From Pseudomonas psychrophila (GTDB lineage: Bacteria > Pseudomonadota > Gammaproteobacteria > Pseudomonadales > Pseudomonadaceae): DNA of 64,000 nt. The notes under the pieces are model-generated. The model was not told where the DNA came from. It made no database searches and was given only the letters and a program-made list of their open reading frames with translations. Positions 17,798-27,117 of this stretch are shown in pieces (within the stretch, counting starts at the first letter, position 1; each line of letters begins with the position of its first letter). A program made the position numbers and the translations under genes. The stretch is taken from NCBI RefSeq assembly GCF_001043005.1, contig NZ_JYKZ01000004.1, forward strand, positions 367,229-431,228, given 5' to 3'.

Positions 17798-17939
17798 CAG
17801 CTGCCGAGCCTGCGAGGCTGCGTCCGGCGGCGAAGCCGTCGTAAAACCAGAATCCCGTTTTAACCTGACACAACGAAGTTGCCTGACTTTACGACGGCTA
17901 CACCGCCGAACGCAGCCTCGTTCCTTCGGCAGCTGCTAC
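17794..17939. repeat. Long imperfect inverted repeat between convergent genes
   Basis: Two arms of about 52-57 bases: left GTAGCAGCTGCCGA...GAGGCTGCGTCCGGCGG...AGCCGTCGTAAA, right TTTACGACGGCT...CCGCCGAACGCAGCCTC...TCGGCAGCTGCTAC, around a central stretch of about 40 bases. This is a second Pseudomonas palindrome family (GTAGxAGCTGCCGA type), different from the GTGGGAGCGAG family. It lies between the convergent DUF454 and antiporter genes and probably acts as a bidirectional terminator. Confidence 0.8.
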
Positions 17940-17949
17940 CAAAGACAAA

Positions 17950-19377
17950 TCATAAGGATATTGCTCCGCTGTAGAGCGCATACGCCGCCCCCAGTGCTGC
18001 GATCAACACCGCCGCAAAAATGACTTTTTCCCAGGACTTGAACAGCACTTCGCCCTGCTCACGCTTGGCCTTGGCAAAAAAGATGATCCCCGGCGCATAC
18101 AGCAATGCCGAGAGCAGCAGATACTTGGGCCCGGCGGCATACAGAAGCCACATCGCATAGATCAGCGCTATCCCCCCCACCACCATGTCCTTGATGCGCC
18201 GGCGGCTCGCCTGCTCGTAAGTCTCCCCCCGCACGCACAGCAGCACCGCATAGGCTGCCGACCACAGATAAGGCACCAGAATCATCGACGACGCGAGGTA
18301 GATCAGGCTGGTGTAGGTCCCCGCTGACACCAGGGTAATCACCAGAAAAATCTGGATCATGGAGTTGGTCAACCACAGGGCATTGACCGGCACATGGTTG
18401 ACGTTTTCTTTTTTCAGGAACGCCGGCATGGTTTTGTCCCGGGCCGTGGCATACAGAATTTCAGCGCACAACAATGCCCACGACAACAACGCGCCCAGCA
18501 GCGAAATCGCCAGCCCGATGCTGATCAGGATCGCGCCCCACTCCCCCACCACATGCTTGAGCACACCGGCCATCGACGGATTCTGCAGGTTCGCCAGCTC
18601 TGGCTGACTCATGATCCCCAGCGACAGCACGTTCACCAGTACCAGCAAAGCCAGTACCCCAAGAAAACCTACTACCGTAGCCTTGCCGACATCCGAGCGT
18701 TTTTCCGCACGACCCGAGTAGACACTGGCGCCTTCGATACCGATAAAGACAAACACCGTGACCAGCATCATGTTGCGCACCTGGTCCATCACGCTGCCCA
18801 GGCTGGGCGTTTCAGTGCCCCAAAAGTCCCGGGTAAAAATATCCGCCTTGAAGGCCACGGCGGTGAGCACGATAAACATGACAATCGGCACGATCTTGGC
18901 AACTGTGGTCAGCTGGTTGATAAACGCTGCTTCCTTGATCCCGCGCAGCACCAGAAAGTGCACGCCCCACAGCAACAGCGACGCACAGCCGATGGCAACA
19001 GGCGTGTTGCCCTGACCAAACACCGGAAAAAAATACCCCAGGGTGCTGAACAGCAACACGAAGTAGCCCACATTCCCCATCCAGGCACTGATCCAGTAGC
19101 CCCAGGCGGATGAGAAGCCCATGTAGTCACCAAACCCGGCCTTGGCGTAGGCATACACCCCCGAATCGAGTTCCGGCTTGCGATTGGCAAGGGTCTGAAA
19201 CACGAAGGCCAGCGCCAGCATCCCTACCGCAGTGATCGTCCAGCCGATCAATACGGCACCACCCGCAGCACGCTCGGCGATATTTTGTGGCAGCGAAAAA
19301 ATCCCGCCGCCGATCATCGAACCCACCACCAATGCGATCAAGGCGTTTAGCCGAAGCTTCTGCGTCTGTTGCGACAT
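17950..19377 (-). CDS. Basic amino-acid antiporter, ArcD paralogue
   Basis: Inner-membrane APC-family exchanger, 475 aa with about 12-13 membrane segments. The N-terminal motif is LRLNALIALVVGSMIGGGIFSLPQN, and the whole sequence is closely similar to the divergently encoded ArcD at 19833-21260 (for example the near-identical block YAYAKAGFGDYMGFSSAWGYWISAW). An arginine/ornithine exchange role is inferred from that similarity. The ATG at 19377 with GAGG five bases upstream is preferred over a GTG two codons earlier. It is not in the arc operon and has its own promoter; a TATAAT-like -10 lies on the minus strand at 19443-19448. Confidence 0.85.
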   Translation of the reverse strand: MSQQTQKLRLNALIALVVGSMIGGGIFSLPQNIAERAAGGAVLIGWTITAVGMLALAFVFQTLANRKPELDSGVYAYAKAGFGDYMGFSSAWGYWISAWMGNVGYFVLLFSTLGYFFPVFGQGNTPVAIGCASLLLWGVHFLVLRGIKEAAFINQLTTVAKIVPIVMFIVLTAVAFKADIFTRDFWGTETPSLGSVMDQVRNMMLVTVFVFIGIEGASVYSGRAEKRSDVGKATVVGFLGVLALLVLVNVLSLGIMSQPELANLQNPSMAGVLKHVVGEWGAILISIGLAISLLGALLSWALLCAEILYATARDKTMPAFLKKENVNHVPVNALWLTNSMIQIFLVITLVSAGTYTSLIYLASSMILVPYLWSAAYAVLLCVRGETYEQASRRRIKDMVVGGIALIYAMWLLYAAGPKYLLLSALLYAPGIIFFAKAKREQGEVLFKSWEKVIFAAVLIAALGAAYALYSGAISL

Positions 19378-19832
19378 CGCCACCTCTGAGTGTGCTGTTT
19401 ATTTAAACTCATCATTATCGGAATTAAAGCGTTCACCGACTAATTATAGGTACCCGCCGAACGTTTAATAGGGTTGCGCAATAAGCCAGCCGTTACTAAT
19501 AACGTTCTTTTCTATTGAAGCCTAAAAAACAGTTCACATATAGATGACGATTTAATTTCATCGACCGTTTCATGAAACATGGACGTGACATTTGCAAATC
19601 TGAAAATACTGGCTAGCTTCAATCTCCACGACAACGCGATTAACCGACCTATTAATACCTGAAAACACCTCTGGCGTAAGGCTTTCAGGAAGCGTCATAA
19701 AAATACGTCATCGCGACCTTCCCCGCTCTACTAACAATGGAATGTAGTAATGCCCTGATCTATGTCAAATGGCTTGATTATCAATGGACTTAACTTCGAA
19801 GCCTCACTTCTCCTAGATTGGAGTCACTACAA
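19378..19832. promoter_or_regulatory. Divergent control region between the two arcD-like genes
   Basis: A 455-base gene-free stretch, AT-richer than its surroundings. It holds a TATAAT-like -10 for the minus-strand antiporter (19443-19448), the ANR-like box at 19755-19768 and an 11-bp palindrome TTGATTATCAA (19774-19784). No small ORF with a ribosome-binding site was found. ArgR sites are expected from P. aeruginosa but could not be assigned by eye. Confidence 0.5.
19755..19768 (+). promoter_or_regulatory. ANR (FNR-type) box upstream of arcD
   Basis: CTGAT-CTAT-GTCAA, matching TTGAT-N4-ATCAA at 8 of 10 positions with exact spacing. If it is centred near -41.5, the -10 would lie at 19791-19796 (TAACTT) and transcription would start near 19803. 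Anaerobic induction of arcDABC by ANR is established in P. aeruginosa. Confidence 0.6.
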
Positions 19833-21260
19833 ATGTCTGATACTCCTGGAAAACTGCGACTGGGTGCGCTGGTTGCTCTGGTAGTCGGCTCAATGATTGG
19901 CGGCGGTATTTTTTCATTGCCGCAAAACATGGCCGCCAGTGCCGATGTAGGTGCAATCCTGATCGGCTGGGCAATCACCGCAGTCGGTATGCTGACCCTC
20001 GCTTTTGTGTTCCAAACCCTCGCCAATCGCAAACCTGACCTGGACGGTGGTGTCTACGCCTACGCCAAGGCCGGCTTCGGCGATTACATGGGTTTCTCAT
20101 CCGCCTGGGGCTACTGGATCAGTGCCTGGCTGGGTAACGTCGGCTACTTCGTGTTGCTGTTCAGTACCTTGGGCTACTTCTTCCCGATCTTCGGCGAAGG
20201 CAACACCCCCGCCGCCATCATCGGCGCGTCAATCCTGCTCTGGGCCGTGCATTTCCTGGTACTGCGCGGGATCAAGGAAGCTGCGTTCATCAACCTGGTC
20301 ACGACCGTTGCCAAGATCGTACCGCTGGTGCTGTTTATCCTGATTGCCATCTTCGCGTTCAAACTGGACATCTTCACCAGTGACATCTGGGGCGTAAAAA
20401 ACCCGGACCTGGGCAGCGTGATGGACCAGGTGCGCAACATGATGCTGGTCACCGTGTGGGTGTTCATCGGCATCGAAGGCGCAAGCATCTTCTCTTCCCG
20501 TGCCGAGAAACGCTCCGACGTGGGCCGCGCAACCGTGATCGGTTTTATCACCGTGCTGCTGTTGCTCGTACTGGTGAACGTGCTCTCGCTGGGCATCATG
20601 ACTCAGCCTGAGCTGGCAAAACTGCAGAACCCGTCGATGGCGGCCGTGCTTGAGCATGTTGTCGGTCACTGGGGTGCAGTGCTGATCAGCGTCGGTTTGA
20701 TCATCTCTCTGCTGGGTGCCCTGCTGTCCTGGGTGCTGCTGTGCGCCGAGATCATGTTCTCGGCCGCTAAAGACCACACCATGCCGGCCTTCCTGAAAAA
20801 GGAAAACGCCAACCATGTACCGGTCAACGCCCTGTGGCTGACCAACGCCATGGTGCAACTGTTCCTGATCATCACACTGTTCTCGGCCAGTACTTATCTG
20901 TCGCTGATTTACCTGGCGACCTCGATGATCCTGGTGCCTTACCTCTGGTCTGCGGCCTACGGCTTCCTGCTGGCGGTGCGCGCCGAGACTTACGAGAACG
21001 CCCTGGCTGAACGCAAGAAAGACCTGATCATTGGTGGCATCGCGCTGATCTACGCCATCTGGCTGATCTATGCCGGCGGCCTCAAGTACCTGCTGCTCTC
21101 GGCCTTGCTGTACGCACCTGGCGCCATTCTGTTCGCCAAGGCCAAGCGAGAAAGCGGCCAACCTGTTTTCACCAACATCGAGAAAGTGATTTTTGCCGCA
21201 GTAGTGATCGGCGCCCTGGTGGCTGCCTATGGTCTCTACGACGGTTTCCTGACCCTGTAA
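19833..21260 (+). CDS. arcD: Arginine/ornithine antiporter
   Basis: Exchanges external arginine for internal ornithine across the inner membrane, supplying the arginine deiminase pathway without energy cost. It has 475 aa with about 12-13 membrane segments and the N-terminal LRLGALVALVVGSMIGGGIFSLPQN. The start at 19833 has GGAG nine bases upstream; a start five codons earlier overlaps the ribosome-binding site. First gene of arcDABC, 33 bases ahead of arcA, preceded by an ANR-like box. The divergent neighbour is a close paralogue. Confidence 0.93.
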   Translation: MSDTPGKLRLGALVALVVGSMIGGGIFSLPQNMAASADVGAILIGWAITAVGMLTLAFVFQTLANRKPDLDGGVYAYAKAGFGDYMGFSSAWGYWISAWLGNVGYFVLLFSTLGYFFPIFGEGNTPAAIIGASILLWAVHFLVLRGIKEAAFINLVTTVAKIVPLVLFILIAIFAFKLDIFTSDIWGVKNPDLGSVMDQVRNMMLVTVWVFIGIEGASIFSSRAEKRSDVGRATVIGFITVLLLLVLVNVLSLGIMTQPELAKLQNPSMAAVLEHVVGHWGAVLISVGLIISLLGALLSWVLLCAEIMFSAAKDHTMPAFLKKENANHVPVNALWLTNAMVQLFLIITLFSASTYLSLIYLATSMILVPYLWSAAYGFLLAVRAETYENALAERKKDLIIGGIALIYAIWLIYAGGLKYLLLSALLYAPGAILFAKAKRESGQPVFTNIEKVIFAAVVIGALVAAYGLYDGFLTL

Positions 21261-21293
21261 CAACCTGTTTGTGTACTTTGGAGGATGACTGTA

Positions 21294-22550
21294 ATGACCA
21301 CGGAAAAAGTGAAGTACGGCGTGCATTCCGAAGCCGGTAAGCTGCATAAGGTTATGGTGTGTTCCCCAGGCCTGGCTCACCAGCGCCTGACCCCAAGCAA
21401 CTGCGATGAACTGCTGTTCGATGACGTGCTGTGGGTCAACCAGGCCAAGCGTGACCACTTCGACTTCGTCACCAAGATGCGCGACCGCGGCATTGATGTG
21501 CTGGAAATGCACAACCTGCTGACCGATATCGTCGCCATTCCAGAAGCATTGGACTGGATCCTGGACCACAAAGTGACCCCCAATCAGGTGGGCGTGGGCC
21601 TGGTCAACGAAGTCAAATCCTGGATCAAGAGCCTTGAGCCACGCCAGGCGGCCGAATACCTGATCGGCGGCGTGTCGGCAGACGATCTGCCGGACAGCTT
21701 CGGTGGCAAGACCATCCAGATGTTCCGGGACTTCCTGGGGCACACGAGTTTTATCCTGCCACCACTGCCCAACACCCAGTTCACCCGTGACACCACCTGC
21801 TGGATTTACGGTGGCGTAACGCTGAACCCGATGTACTGGCCTGCGCGTCGTCAAGAAACCCTGTTGACCACCGCGATCTACAAGTTCCACCCCGAGTTCA
21901 CCAACGCCGAATTCCAGATCTGGTACGGCGACCCGACTGTCGACCATGGCAACGCCAGCCTTGAAGGCGGCGACGTAATGCCGGTCGGTAACGGTGTGGT
22001 ACTGATCGGTATGGGCGAGCGTACTTCGCGTCAGGCCATCGGCCAACTGGCGCTGAACCTGTTCAAGAACAAAGCCGTAGAACGCATCATCGTGGCCGGC
22101 ATGCCCCGCTCCCGCGCCGCGATGCACCTGGACACCGTGTTCAGCTTCTGCGACCGCGACCTGGTGACCATCTTCCCTGAAGTCGTGAAGCAGATCGTTG
22201 CCTTCTCCCTTTACCCGGATGACAAGAAACAAGGCGGCATCGACGTGCGACGCGAAGAAGGCAGCTTCCTCGAAGTCGTTGCGCACGCCCTGGGCCTGAA
22301 AAAACTGCGTGTCGTCGAAACCGGCGGCAACTCCTTCGCGGCAGAACGCGAGCAGTGGGACGACGGCAACAACGTGGTGGCGCTGGAACCTGGCGTGGTG
22401 ATCGGTTACGACCGCAACACCTACACCAACACCCTGCTGCGCAAGGCTGGCGTTGAAGTGATCACCATCAGCGCTTCCGAGCTGGGACGCGGCCGTGGCG
22501 GCGGTCACTGCATGACCTGCCCGATCGTACGTGACCCAATCGACTATTAA
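21294..22550 (+). CDS. arcA: Arginine deiminase
   Basis: Hydrolyses arginine to citrulline and ammonia, first step of the arginine deiminase pathway. It has 418 aa, the same length as the P. aeruginosa enzyme. The catalytic cysteine is C406 in [18 protein letters not shown], with further active-site blocks [13 protein letters not shown] and [22 protein letters not shown]. The ATG at 21294 has GGAGG nine bases upstream; an ATG three codons earlier abuts that site. A strong stem-loop separates it from arcB. Confidence 0.97.
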   Translation: MTTEKVKYGVHSEAGKLHKVMVCSPGLAHQRLTPSNCDELLFDDVLWVNQAKRDHFDFVTKMRDRGIDVLEMHNLLTDIVAIPEALDWILDHKVTPNQVGVGLVNEVKSWIKSLEPRQAAEYLIGGVSADDLPDSFGGKTIQMFRDFLGHTSFILPPLPNTQFTRDTTCWIYGGVTLNPMYWPARRQETLLTTAIYKFHPEFTNAEFQIWYGDPTVDHGNASLEGGDVMPVGNGVVLIGMGERTSRQAIGQLALNLFKNKAVERIIVAGMPRSRAAMHLDTVFSFCDRDLVTIFPEVVKQIVAFSLYPDDKKQGGIDVRREEGSFLEVVAHALGLKKLRVVETGGNSFAAEREQWDDGNNVVALEPGVVIGYDRNTYTNTLLRKAGVEVITISASELGRGRGGGHCMTCPIVRDPIDY

Positions 22551-22565
22551 TTCACTCAAATGATT

Positions 22566-22599
22566 GCTTGCGCCGGCCCCCACAAGGGGCGGCGCAAGC
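22566..22599 (+). promoter_or_regulatory. Intercistronic stem-loop between arcA and arcB
   Basis: GCTTGCGCC-G-GCCCC-CACAA-GGGGC-GGCGCAAGC: a 14-bp GC-rich stem with one bulge. There is no T-run. The arcDABC message of P. aeruginosa is processed between genes; this structure is a plausible processing or stabilising element. Confidence 0.6.
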
Positions 22600-22627
22600 C
22601 GGTTATCGAAAAACCCAGGAGATCCCC

Positions 22628-23638
22628 ATGGCGTTTAACATGAAAAACCGCAGCTTGCTGAGCCTTGTGCACCACACTCCACGTGAGCTGCACTTTCTGC
22701 TGGATCTGTCCCGCGATCTCAAGCGCGCCAAGTACACCGGTACTGAAGAGCCGCACTTGAAAGGCAAAAATATTGCGCTGATCTTCGAAAAAACCTCGAC
22801 CCGCACCCGTTGCGCATTCGAAGTGGCGGCCCACGACCAGGGCGCACACGTGACGTACATCGACCCGGTTTCCTCGCAAATCGGTCACAAAGAAAGCATG
22901 AAAGACACCGCCCGCGTTCTGGGCCGCATGTTTGATGCCATCGAGTACCGTGGTTTTGAACAAGCCATTGTTGAAGAACTGGCCAAGTACGCTGGTGTAC
23001 CGGTTTTCAACGGCCTGACCGCTGAATTCCACCCGACGCAAATGATCGCCGACGTATTGACCATGCGTGAACACAGCGACAAACCGCTGCACAACATCAG
23101 CTACGCGTACCTGGGCGACGCCCGTAACAACATGGGTAACTCGCTGCTGCTGATCGGCGCCAAACTGGGCATGGACGTGCGCATCGCGGCACCCAAAAGC
23201 CTGTGGCCAGAAGAGTCGTTCGTGAAGCAGTGCCAGGAATTCGCCAAGGAAAGCGGTGCCAAAATCACCCTGACGGAAGACCCTAAAGCTGCCGTCAAAG
23301 GCGTGGATTTTATCCACACCGACGTATGGGTATCGATGGGCGAGCCGGTCGAAGCCTGGAACGATCGCATCAAACTGCTGCTGCCTTATCAGGTCAACAG
23401 CGACATGATCAAGGCTGCAGAAAACCCGCGCGTGAAGTTCATGCACTGTCTGCCTGCGTTCCACAACTGCGAAACCAAAGTCGGCAAGGACGTGGCCGAG
23501 CACCATCCAAACCTGAAAAACGGCATTGAAGTGACCGAGGAAGTGTTTGAGTCCCCCGTCAACATCGCCTTTGAGCAAGCTGAAAACCGCATGCACACGA
23601 TCAAGGCGATTCTGGTAGCGGCACTGGCTGATATCTAA
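22628..23638 (+). CDS. arcB: Catabolic ornithine carbamoyltransferase
   Basis: Phosphorolyses citrulline to ornithine and carbamoyl phosphate in the arginine deiminase pathway. It has 336 aa. The carbamoyl-phosphate motif STRTR is at residues 57-61 and the ornithine-side motif HCLPAFH at 273-279. AGGAG precedes the ATG. A catabolic rather than anabolic role follows from its place between arcA and arcC and from the 336-aa length typical of ArcB. Confidence 0.96.
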   Translation: MAFNMKNRSLLSLVHHTPRELHFLLDLSRDLKRAKYTGTEEPHLKGKNIALIFEKTSTRTRCAFEVAAHDQGAHVTYIDPVSSQIGHKESMKDTARVLGRMFDAIEYRGFEQAIVEELAKYAGVPVFNGLTAEFHPTQMIADVLTMREHSDKPLHNISYAYLGDARNNMGNSLLLIGAKLGMDVRIAAPKSLWPEESFVKQCQEFAKESGAKITLTEDPKAAVKGVDFIHTDVWVSMGEPVEAWNDRIKLLLPYQVNSDMIKAAENPRVKFMHCLPAFHNCETKVGKDVAEHHPNLKNGIEVTEEVFESPVNIAFEQAENRMHTIKAILVAALADI

Positions 23639-23644
23639 GCCTGG

Positions 23645-23726
23645 CCCACCGTAGTTATGTGCACGCATAACTACGGTGGGAGTGAGCCAGCTCGCGAACG
23701 AGCTTCGCGAGCTGGCTCGCTCCCAC
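23645..23726. repeat. Overlapping hairpins (15-bp stem plus REP) between arcB and arcC
   Basis: First hairpin: perfect 15-bp stem CCCACCGTAGTTATG / CATAACTACGGTGGG with a 6-base loop (23645-23680). Second: REP palindrome GTGGGAGTGAGCCAGCTCGCGAA / TTCGCGAGCTGGCTCGCTCCCAC (23676-23726). They share the five bases GTGGG at 23676-23680, so the two full structures cannot form at once. Confidence 0.8.
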
Positions 23727-23762
23727 ACAAGGCCCTCTCACACTTCAATAAGGATATTTTTT

Positions 23763-24692
23763 ATGCGTATCGTCGTTGCACTGGGCGGTAACGCCCTCTT
23801 GCGTCGCGGCCAGCCCATGACCGCAGAGAACCAGCGCGAAAACATCCAGACCGCTACCGCCCAAATCGCCCGCATTGCCCACGGCAACGAGCTGGTAGTG
23901 GCCCACGGCAATGGTCCCCAGGTTGGCCTTCTATCGCTGCAAGCCGCCGCCTACACTGCCGTCGCTCCTTATCCGCTAGATGTGTTGGGAGCTGAAACCG
24001 AAGGCATGATCGGCTACATGATCGAGCAAGAACTGGGCAACCTGCTGCCACCAGAGGCGCCTTTCGCCACGCTGCTGACCCAGGTTGAAGTCGATCCTAA
24101 AGATCCTGCGTTCCAGAATCCGACCAAACCGATCGGGCCGGTCTATAGCGAAACCGAAGCCAAGAGCCTGGCCGCTGAAAAAGGCTGGAGCATTGCTCCT
24201 GACGGCGACAAGTTCCGTCGCGTGGTCGCCAGCCCGAAACCCAAGCGCATCTTCGAAATTCGTCCGATCAAATGGCTGCTGGAAAAAGGCACCATCGTGA
24301 TCTGTGCCGGCGGTGGCGGTATCCCGACCATGTACGGCGAAGACGGTAAGCTGCGGGGCATTGAGGCGGTGATCGACAAGGACCTGGCGTCCTCGCTGCT
24401 GGCCCAACAGCTGGGCAGCGACCTGCTGGTGATCGCCACCGACGTGAATGCGGCCTTTATCGACTGGGGCAAGCCAACCCAGAAGGGCATTGCCCAGGCT
24501 CACCCCGACGAACTGGAAAAGCTCGGGTTTGCATCGGGCTCAATGGGGCCCAAAGTCGAAGCTGCTTGCGAGTTCGCCCGCAAAACCGGCAAGACCGCAG
24601 TGATTGGCGCACTGGCGGATATCGAAGCAATCGTTCAAGGTAAGGCCGGTACTCGCGTCAGTACGGAAAAATCGGGTATCACTTACTACTGA
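23763..24692 (+). CDS. arcC: Carbamate kinase
   Basis: Transfers the phosphate of carbamoyl phosphate to ADP, the ATP-yielding step of arginine fermentation. It has 309 aa and starts [17 protein letters not shown], with AAGGA upstream. Family blocks are [58 protein letters not shown] and [21 protein letters not shown]. Last gene of arcDABC; a terminator follows within 10 bases. Confidence 0.97.
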   Translation: MRIVVALGGNALLRRGQPMTAENQRENIQTATAQIARIAHGNELVVAHGNGPQVGLLSLQAAAYTAVAPYPLDVLGAETEGMIGYMIEQELGNLLPPEAPFATLLTQVEVDPKDPAFQNPTKPIGPVYSETEAKSLAAEKGWSIAPDGDKFRRVVASPKPKRIFEIRPIKWLLEKGTIVICAGGGGIPTMYGEDGKLRGIEAVIDKDLASSLLAQQLGSDLLVIATDVNAAFIDWGKPTQKGIAQAHPDELEKLGFASGSMGPKVEAACEFARKTGKTAVIGALADIEAIVQGKAGTRVSTEKSGITYY

Positions 24693-24698
24693 GTCCCA

Positions 24699-24722
24699 GG
24701 GCAGGCCCTGGGCCTGCCCTTT
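24699..24722 (+). terminator. Terminator of the arc operon
   Basis: GGGCAGGCC-CTG-GGCCTGCCC followed by TTT. A 9-bp GC-rich stem right after the arcC stop. An alternative fold CCCAGGG...CCCTGGG overlaps it. The T-run is short. Confidence 0.65.
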
Positions 24723-24746
24723 CCCATAGCATCAAGGAGTAACCCT

Positions 24747-25106
24747 ATGGCCTCGTTCGAACCCGGTCACCTGCATATCCACCGTGAACCGCTGCAGCCG
24801 GGCGACTTTGGGTATGACATCAAGATTGATTACCAGGTCGTTCAGGATCCCAAGGAAGGCAAGTCGATGCAGTTCGACATGCATGGCCAGATCAACAAGA
24901 AGGACTTCAAAGAGTCGTTCACCCTGCCCAAGGACATGGCTTTCAATTTTGCCCATGACGCATTCCAGATTGCCGTAAAGCACGGCATTCCAAGAACCGC
25001 AGACATCCGAGCGATGCACGGTTACTACGACAAGATGTTTTCAGACGTATTGGCCCAGCTCAACCACAAGCCGGGTGACCCGATCAAACCAGAACATCTG
25101 GAGTAA
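24747..25106 (+). CDS. DUF5064 family protein
   Basis: Small cytoplasmic protein of unknown function, 119 aa, with no signal peptide or membrane segment. The N-terminal half has alternating charged and hydrophobic residues suggesting beta strands (PGHLHIHREPLQPGDFGYDIKIDYQVVQD); the C-terminal half looks helical. An excellent AAGGAG lies upstream. The family name is from memory of Pseudomonas proteins that follow arc genes. It sits behind the arcC terminator and may be co-expressed by read-through. Confidence 0.7.
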   Translation: MASFEPGHLHIHREPLQPGDFGYDIKIDYQVVQDPKEGKSMQFDMHGQINKKDFKESFTLPKDMAFNFAHDAFQIAVKHGIPRTADIRAMHGYYDKMFSDVLAQLNHKPGDPIKPEHLE

Positions 25107-25135
25107 TTCAGCCGCTTGATGGTGGCTGCGCTTTT

Positions 25136-25220
25136 GTGGGAGCGGGCTTGCTCGCGATGCAGCCAACGGGGTTTTACCGCCAGACCGCGCTGATGCCATC
25201 GCGGGCAAGCCCGCTCCCAC
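25136..25220. repeat. REP palindrome pair before gcsR
   Basis: GTGGGAGCGGGCTTGCTCGCGAT and ATCGCGGGCAAGCCCGCTCCCAC arms around about 38 bases. Same family as 12207 and 30472, here of the CGGGC subtype. Confidence 0.8.
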
Positions 25221-25290
25221 GGAATTTCACCTATCTCCCCCACCAAGGCATACTGGCCATCCCCGCTGGCCAGAAGTGTCTGTAGTTCCC

Positions 25291-26799
25291 ATGCGTATCC
25301 ATGTCAGTTTCATCGACCGTGTCGGCATTACCCAGGAAGTCCTGGCACTGCTGGGCGGGCGTAACCTCAATCTGGATGCGGTGGAGATGGTCCCGCCCAA
25401 CGTATATATCGACGCCCCGACCCTGAGTCCGCAAGTGCTCGACGAACTGCGAGAAGCGCTGTTCGGGGTCAAGGGTGTGCAGACCGTGACCGTGGTCGAT
25501 ATCCTTCCCGGCCAACGCCGCCACCTGCAACTCGATGCCCTGCTCGCCGCCATGACTGATCCGGTACTGGCACTGGACAGCGAGGGCCATGTGCTGCTGG
25601 CCAACCCGGCACTGGTGGCGCTGTATGGCCATGAACCCACCGGCGAAAGTATCGGCGAGCTGTTCACCGACCCCGGGTTGCTGGACGTGTTGCTGGAAAA
25701 CGGCTTTCGCCTGCCATTGCGCGAAGTCACGCTTAACGGCCACCCGTTGATGCTCGATGCCACTCCCATCACCGATGCGGGTGCCCTGCTGACCCTGTAT
25801 CAACCCAGTCGCATCGGCGAGCGCCTGGCAGCGCTGCACCATGATCACGCTGAAGGCTTTGATGCACTGCTTGGCGACTCACCTGCCATTCGCACGCTTA
25901 AGGCCCGGGCACAACGCGTGGCGGCCCTGGACGCGCCCTTGTTGATCCAGGGTGAAACCGGCACCGGCAAAGAACTGGTCGCCCGCGCCTGCCATGCCAT
26001 CAGTGATCGATTCGCCGCACCGTTCCTGGCCCTCAACTGTGCCGCACTCCCAGAAAATCTGGCCGAAAGCGAACTGTTCGGCTATGCCCCCGGTGCCTTC
26101 ACCGGCGCACAGCGTGGCGGCAAGCCCGGGCTGATGGAGCTGGCCAACCACGGCACGGTATTCCTCGACGAAATCGCTGAAATGTCACCCTACCTGCAAG
26201 CCAAGTTGCTGCGTTTTCTCAATGACGGCAGCTTCCGCCGGGTGGGCGGCGAGCGCGAGGTCAAGGTCAATGTGCGTATCCTCAGCGCCACTCACCGCAA
26301 CCTCGAAAAAATGGTCAACGAGGGTACGTTTCGCGAAGACCTGTTTTACCGCTTGAACGTGCTCAACATTGACGTGCCGCCCCTGCGCGAGCGCGGTCAG
26401 GATATTTTGCTGCTGGCGCGCACCTTCATGCAGCAGGCCTGCACCCAGATTCAGCGTCCGGTGTGCCGTCTGGCACCGGGCACCTACCCGGCCCTGCTGG
26501 GCAATCGCTGGCCCGGCAACGTGCGCCAACTGCAGAACGTGATCTTTCGTGCAGCGGCCATTTGTGAAAGCAACCTCGTCGACATTGGCGACCTGGACAT
26601 CGCCGGCACCTCGGTTGCACGGCAAAGCGACGGCGAGGTAGAAACCCTGGAGCACGCCGTCGAAACCTTCGAAAAAGCGCTGCTGGAAAAGCTCTACGTC
26701 AGCTACCCCTCGACCCGACAACTGGCCAACCGCTTGCAAACCAGCCACACCGCCATTGCCCACCGGCTGCGCAAATACGGGATACCGGGTAAGGCCTGA
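25291..26799 (+). CDS. gcsR: TyrR-like sigma-54 activator of glycine catabolism
   Basis: Enhancer-binding protein that activates the gcv operon in response to glycine. The 502-aa protein has an N-terminal ACT domain (MRIHVSFIDRVGITQEVLALLGGRNLNLDAVEM), a PAS domain (about residues 78-140), an AAA+ domain with Walker A GETGTGKE (221-228) and GAFTGA (268-273), and a C-terminal HTH (STRQLANRLQTSHTAIAHRLRKYGI). The GAFTGA loop shows it can work with sigma-54, unlike E. coli TyrR. The ATG at 25291 gives the canonical ACT start. It lies directly upstream of gcvHP-sdaA-gcvT, as GcsR does in P. aeruginosa; PhhR is a relative but belongs to aromatic amino acid loci. Confidence 0.9.
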   Translation: MRIHVSFIDRVGITQEVLALLGGRNLNLDAVEMVPPNVYIDAPTLSPQVLDELREALFGVKGVQTVTVVDILPGQRRHLQLDALLAAMTDPVLALDSEGHVLLANPALVALYGHEPTGESIGELFTDPGLLDVLLENGFRLPLREVTLNGHPLMLDATPITDAGALLTLYQPSRIGERLAALHHDHAEGFDALLGDSPAIRTLKARAQRVAALDAPLLIQGETGTGKELVARACHAISDRFAAPFLALNCAALPENLAESELFGYAPGAFTGAQRGGKPGLMELANHGTVFLDEIAEMSPYLQAKLLRFLNDGSFRRVGGEREVKVNVRILSATHRNLEKMVNEGTFREDLFYRLNVLNIDVPPLRERGQDILLLARTFMQQACTQIQRPVCRLAPGTYPALLGNRWPGNVRQLQNVIFRAAAICESNLVDIGDLDIAGTSVARQSDGEVETLEHAVETFEKALLEKLYVSYPSTRQLANRLQTSHTAIAHRLRKYGIPGKA

Positions 26800-26818
26800 G
26801 CATTCCCAGCCCCTGCTA

Positions 26819-26903
26819 GTGGGAGCGAGCCTGCTCGCGATTGAATCGACACGGCTTCGTTGAAAGAACGCGTCGCCTGCATCGCGAGCAGGCTCGCTCC
26901 CAC
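26819..26903. repeat. REP palindrome pair after gcsR
   Basis: GTGGGAGCGAGCCTGCTCGCGAT and ATCGCGAGCAGGCTCGCTCCCAC arms around about 39 bases, between gcsR and its target control region. Confidence 0.85.
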
Positions 26904-26919
26904 GAATGCCCCCATCGAC

Positions 26920-26956
26920 TGTATTGATATCACTCCAGTGGAGCGATATCGATACA
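26920..26956. promoter_or_regulatory. GcsR-type activator sites 1 and 2
   Basis: Two 18-bp sites separated by one base: TGTATTGATATCACTCCA (26920-26937) and, in inverted orientation, TGGAGCGATATCGATACA (26939-26956). Both fit a TGTA-N-CG-N4-CG palindrome layout, which agrees with the published 18-bp GcsR consensus TGTAACG-N4-CGTTCCG as I recall it. The central four bases are ATAT in both. Confidence 0.8.
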
Positions 26957-27019
26957 CGCCCTCTAAACCTCAGCTATGCAAGGCTTTGATCCCCTTGGAT
27001 TTTTTTAGGGTCTTGCGGC

Positions 27020-27037
27020 TGTATCGATATCGCTACA
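27020..27037. promoter_or_regulatory. GcsR-type activator site 3
   Basis: TGTATCGATATCGCTACA, the most symmetrical of the three copies. It lies 81 bases (centre to centre) downstream of site 2 and about 75-83 bases upstream of the sigma-54 promoter. Confidence 0.8.
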
Positions 27038-27069
27038 GCGCCTTTCCTCAAATAACACCAAATAACTAC

Positions 27070-27082
27070 CAAGCAATTGATA
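27070..27082 (-). promoter_or_regulatory. IHF site between activator sites and promoter
   Basis: Read on the minus strand, TATCAATTGCTTG matches the IHF consensus WATCAANNNNTTR at every fixed position. The flanks are AT-rich. Placed between the GcsR sites and the -24/-12 promoter, the classic position for DNA bending in sigma-54 systems. Confidence 0.65.
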
Positions 27083-27101
27083 AATAACGATATTTTTAAA
27101 C

Positions 27102-27117
27102 TGGCAACCATCTTGCA
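27102..27117 (+). promoter_or_regulatory. Sigma-54 (-24/-12) promoter of the gcv operon
   Basis: TGGCAACCATCTTGCA: GG at 27103-27104 and GC at 27115-27116 with exactly ten bases between, the strict requirement for RpoN promoters. Transcription should start near 27127, leaving a 5' leader of about 67 bases before gcvH. No glycine riboswitch fold was found there. Confidence 0.85.

Noticed and set aside
19774..19784. TTGATTATCAA palindrome as a second ANR box
   Set aside because: The half-sites are right but the spacer is one base instead of four, so an FNR-type dimer could not bind in the usual way.
20229..22583. 784-codon open frame on the minus strand across arcD-arcA
   Set aside because: It is antisense to two unmistakable genes. 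The translation is His/Gln/Val-rich with no domain, an artefact of GC-rich codon bias.
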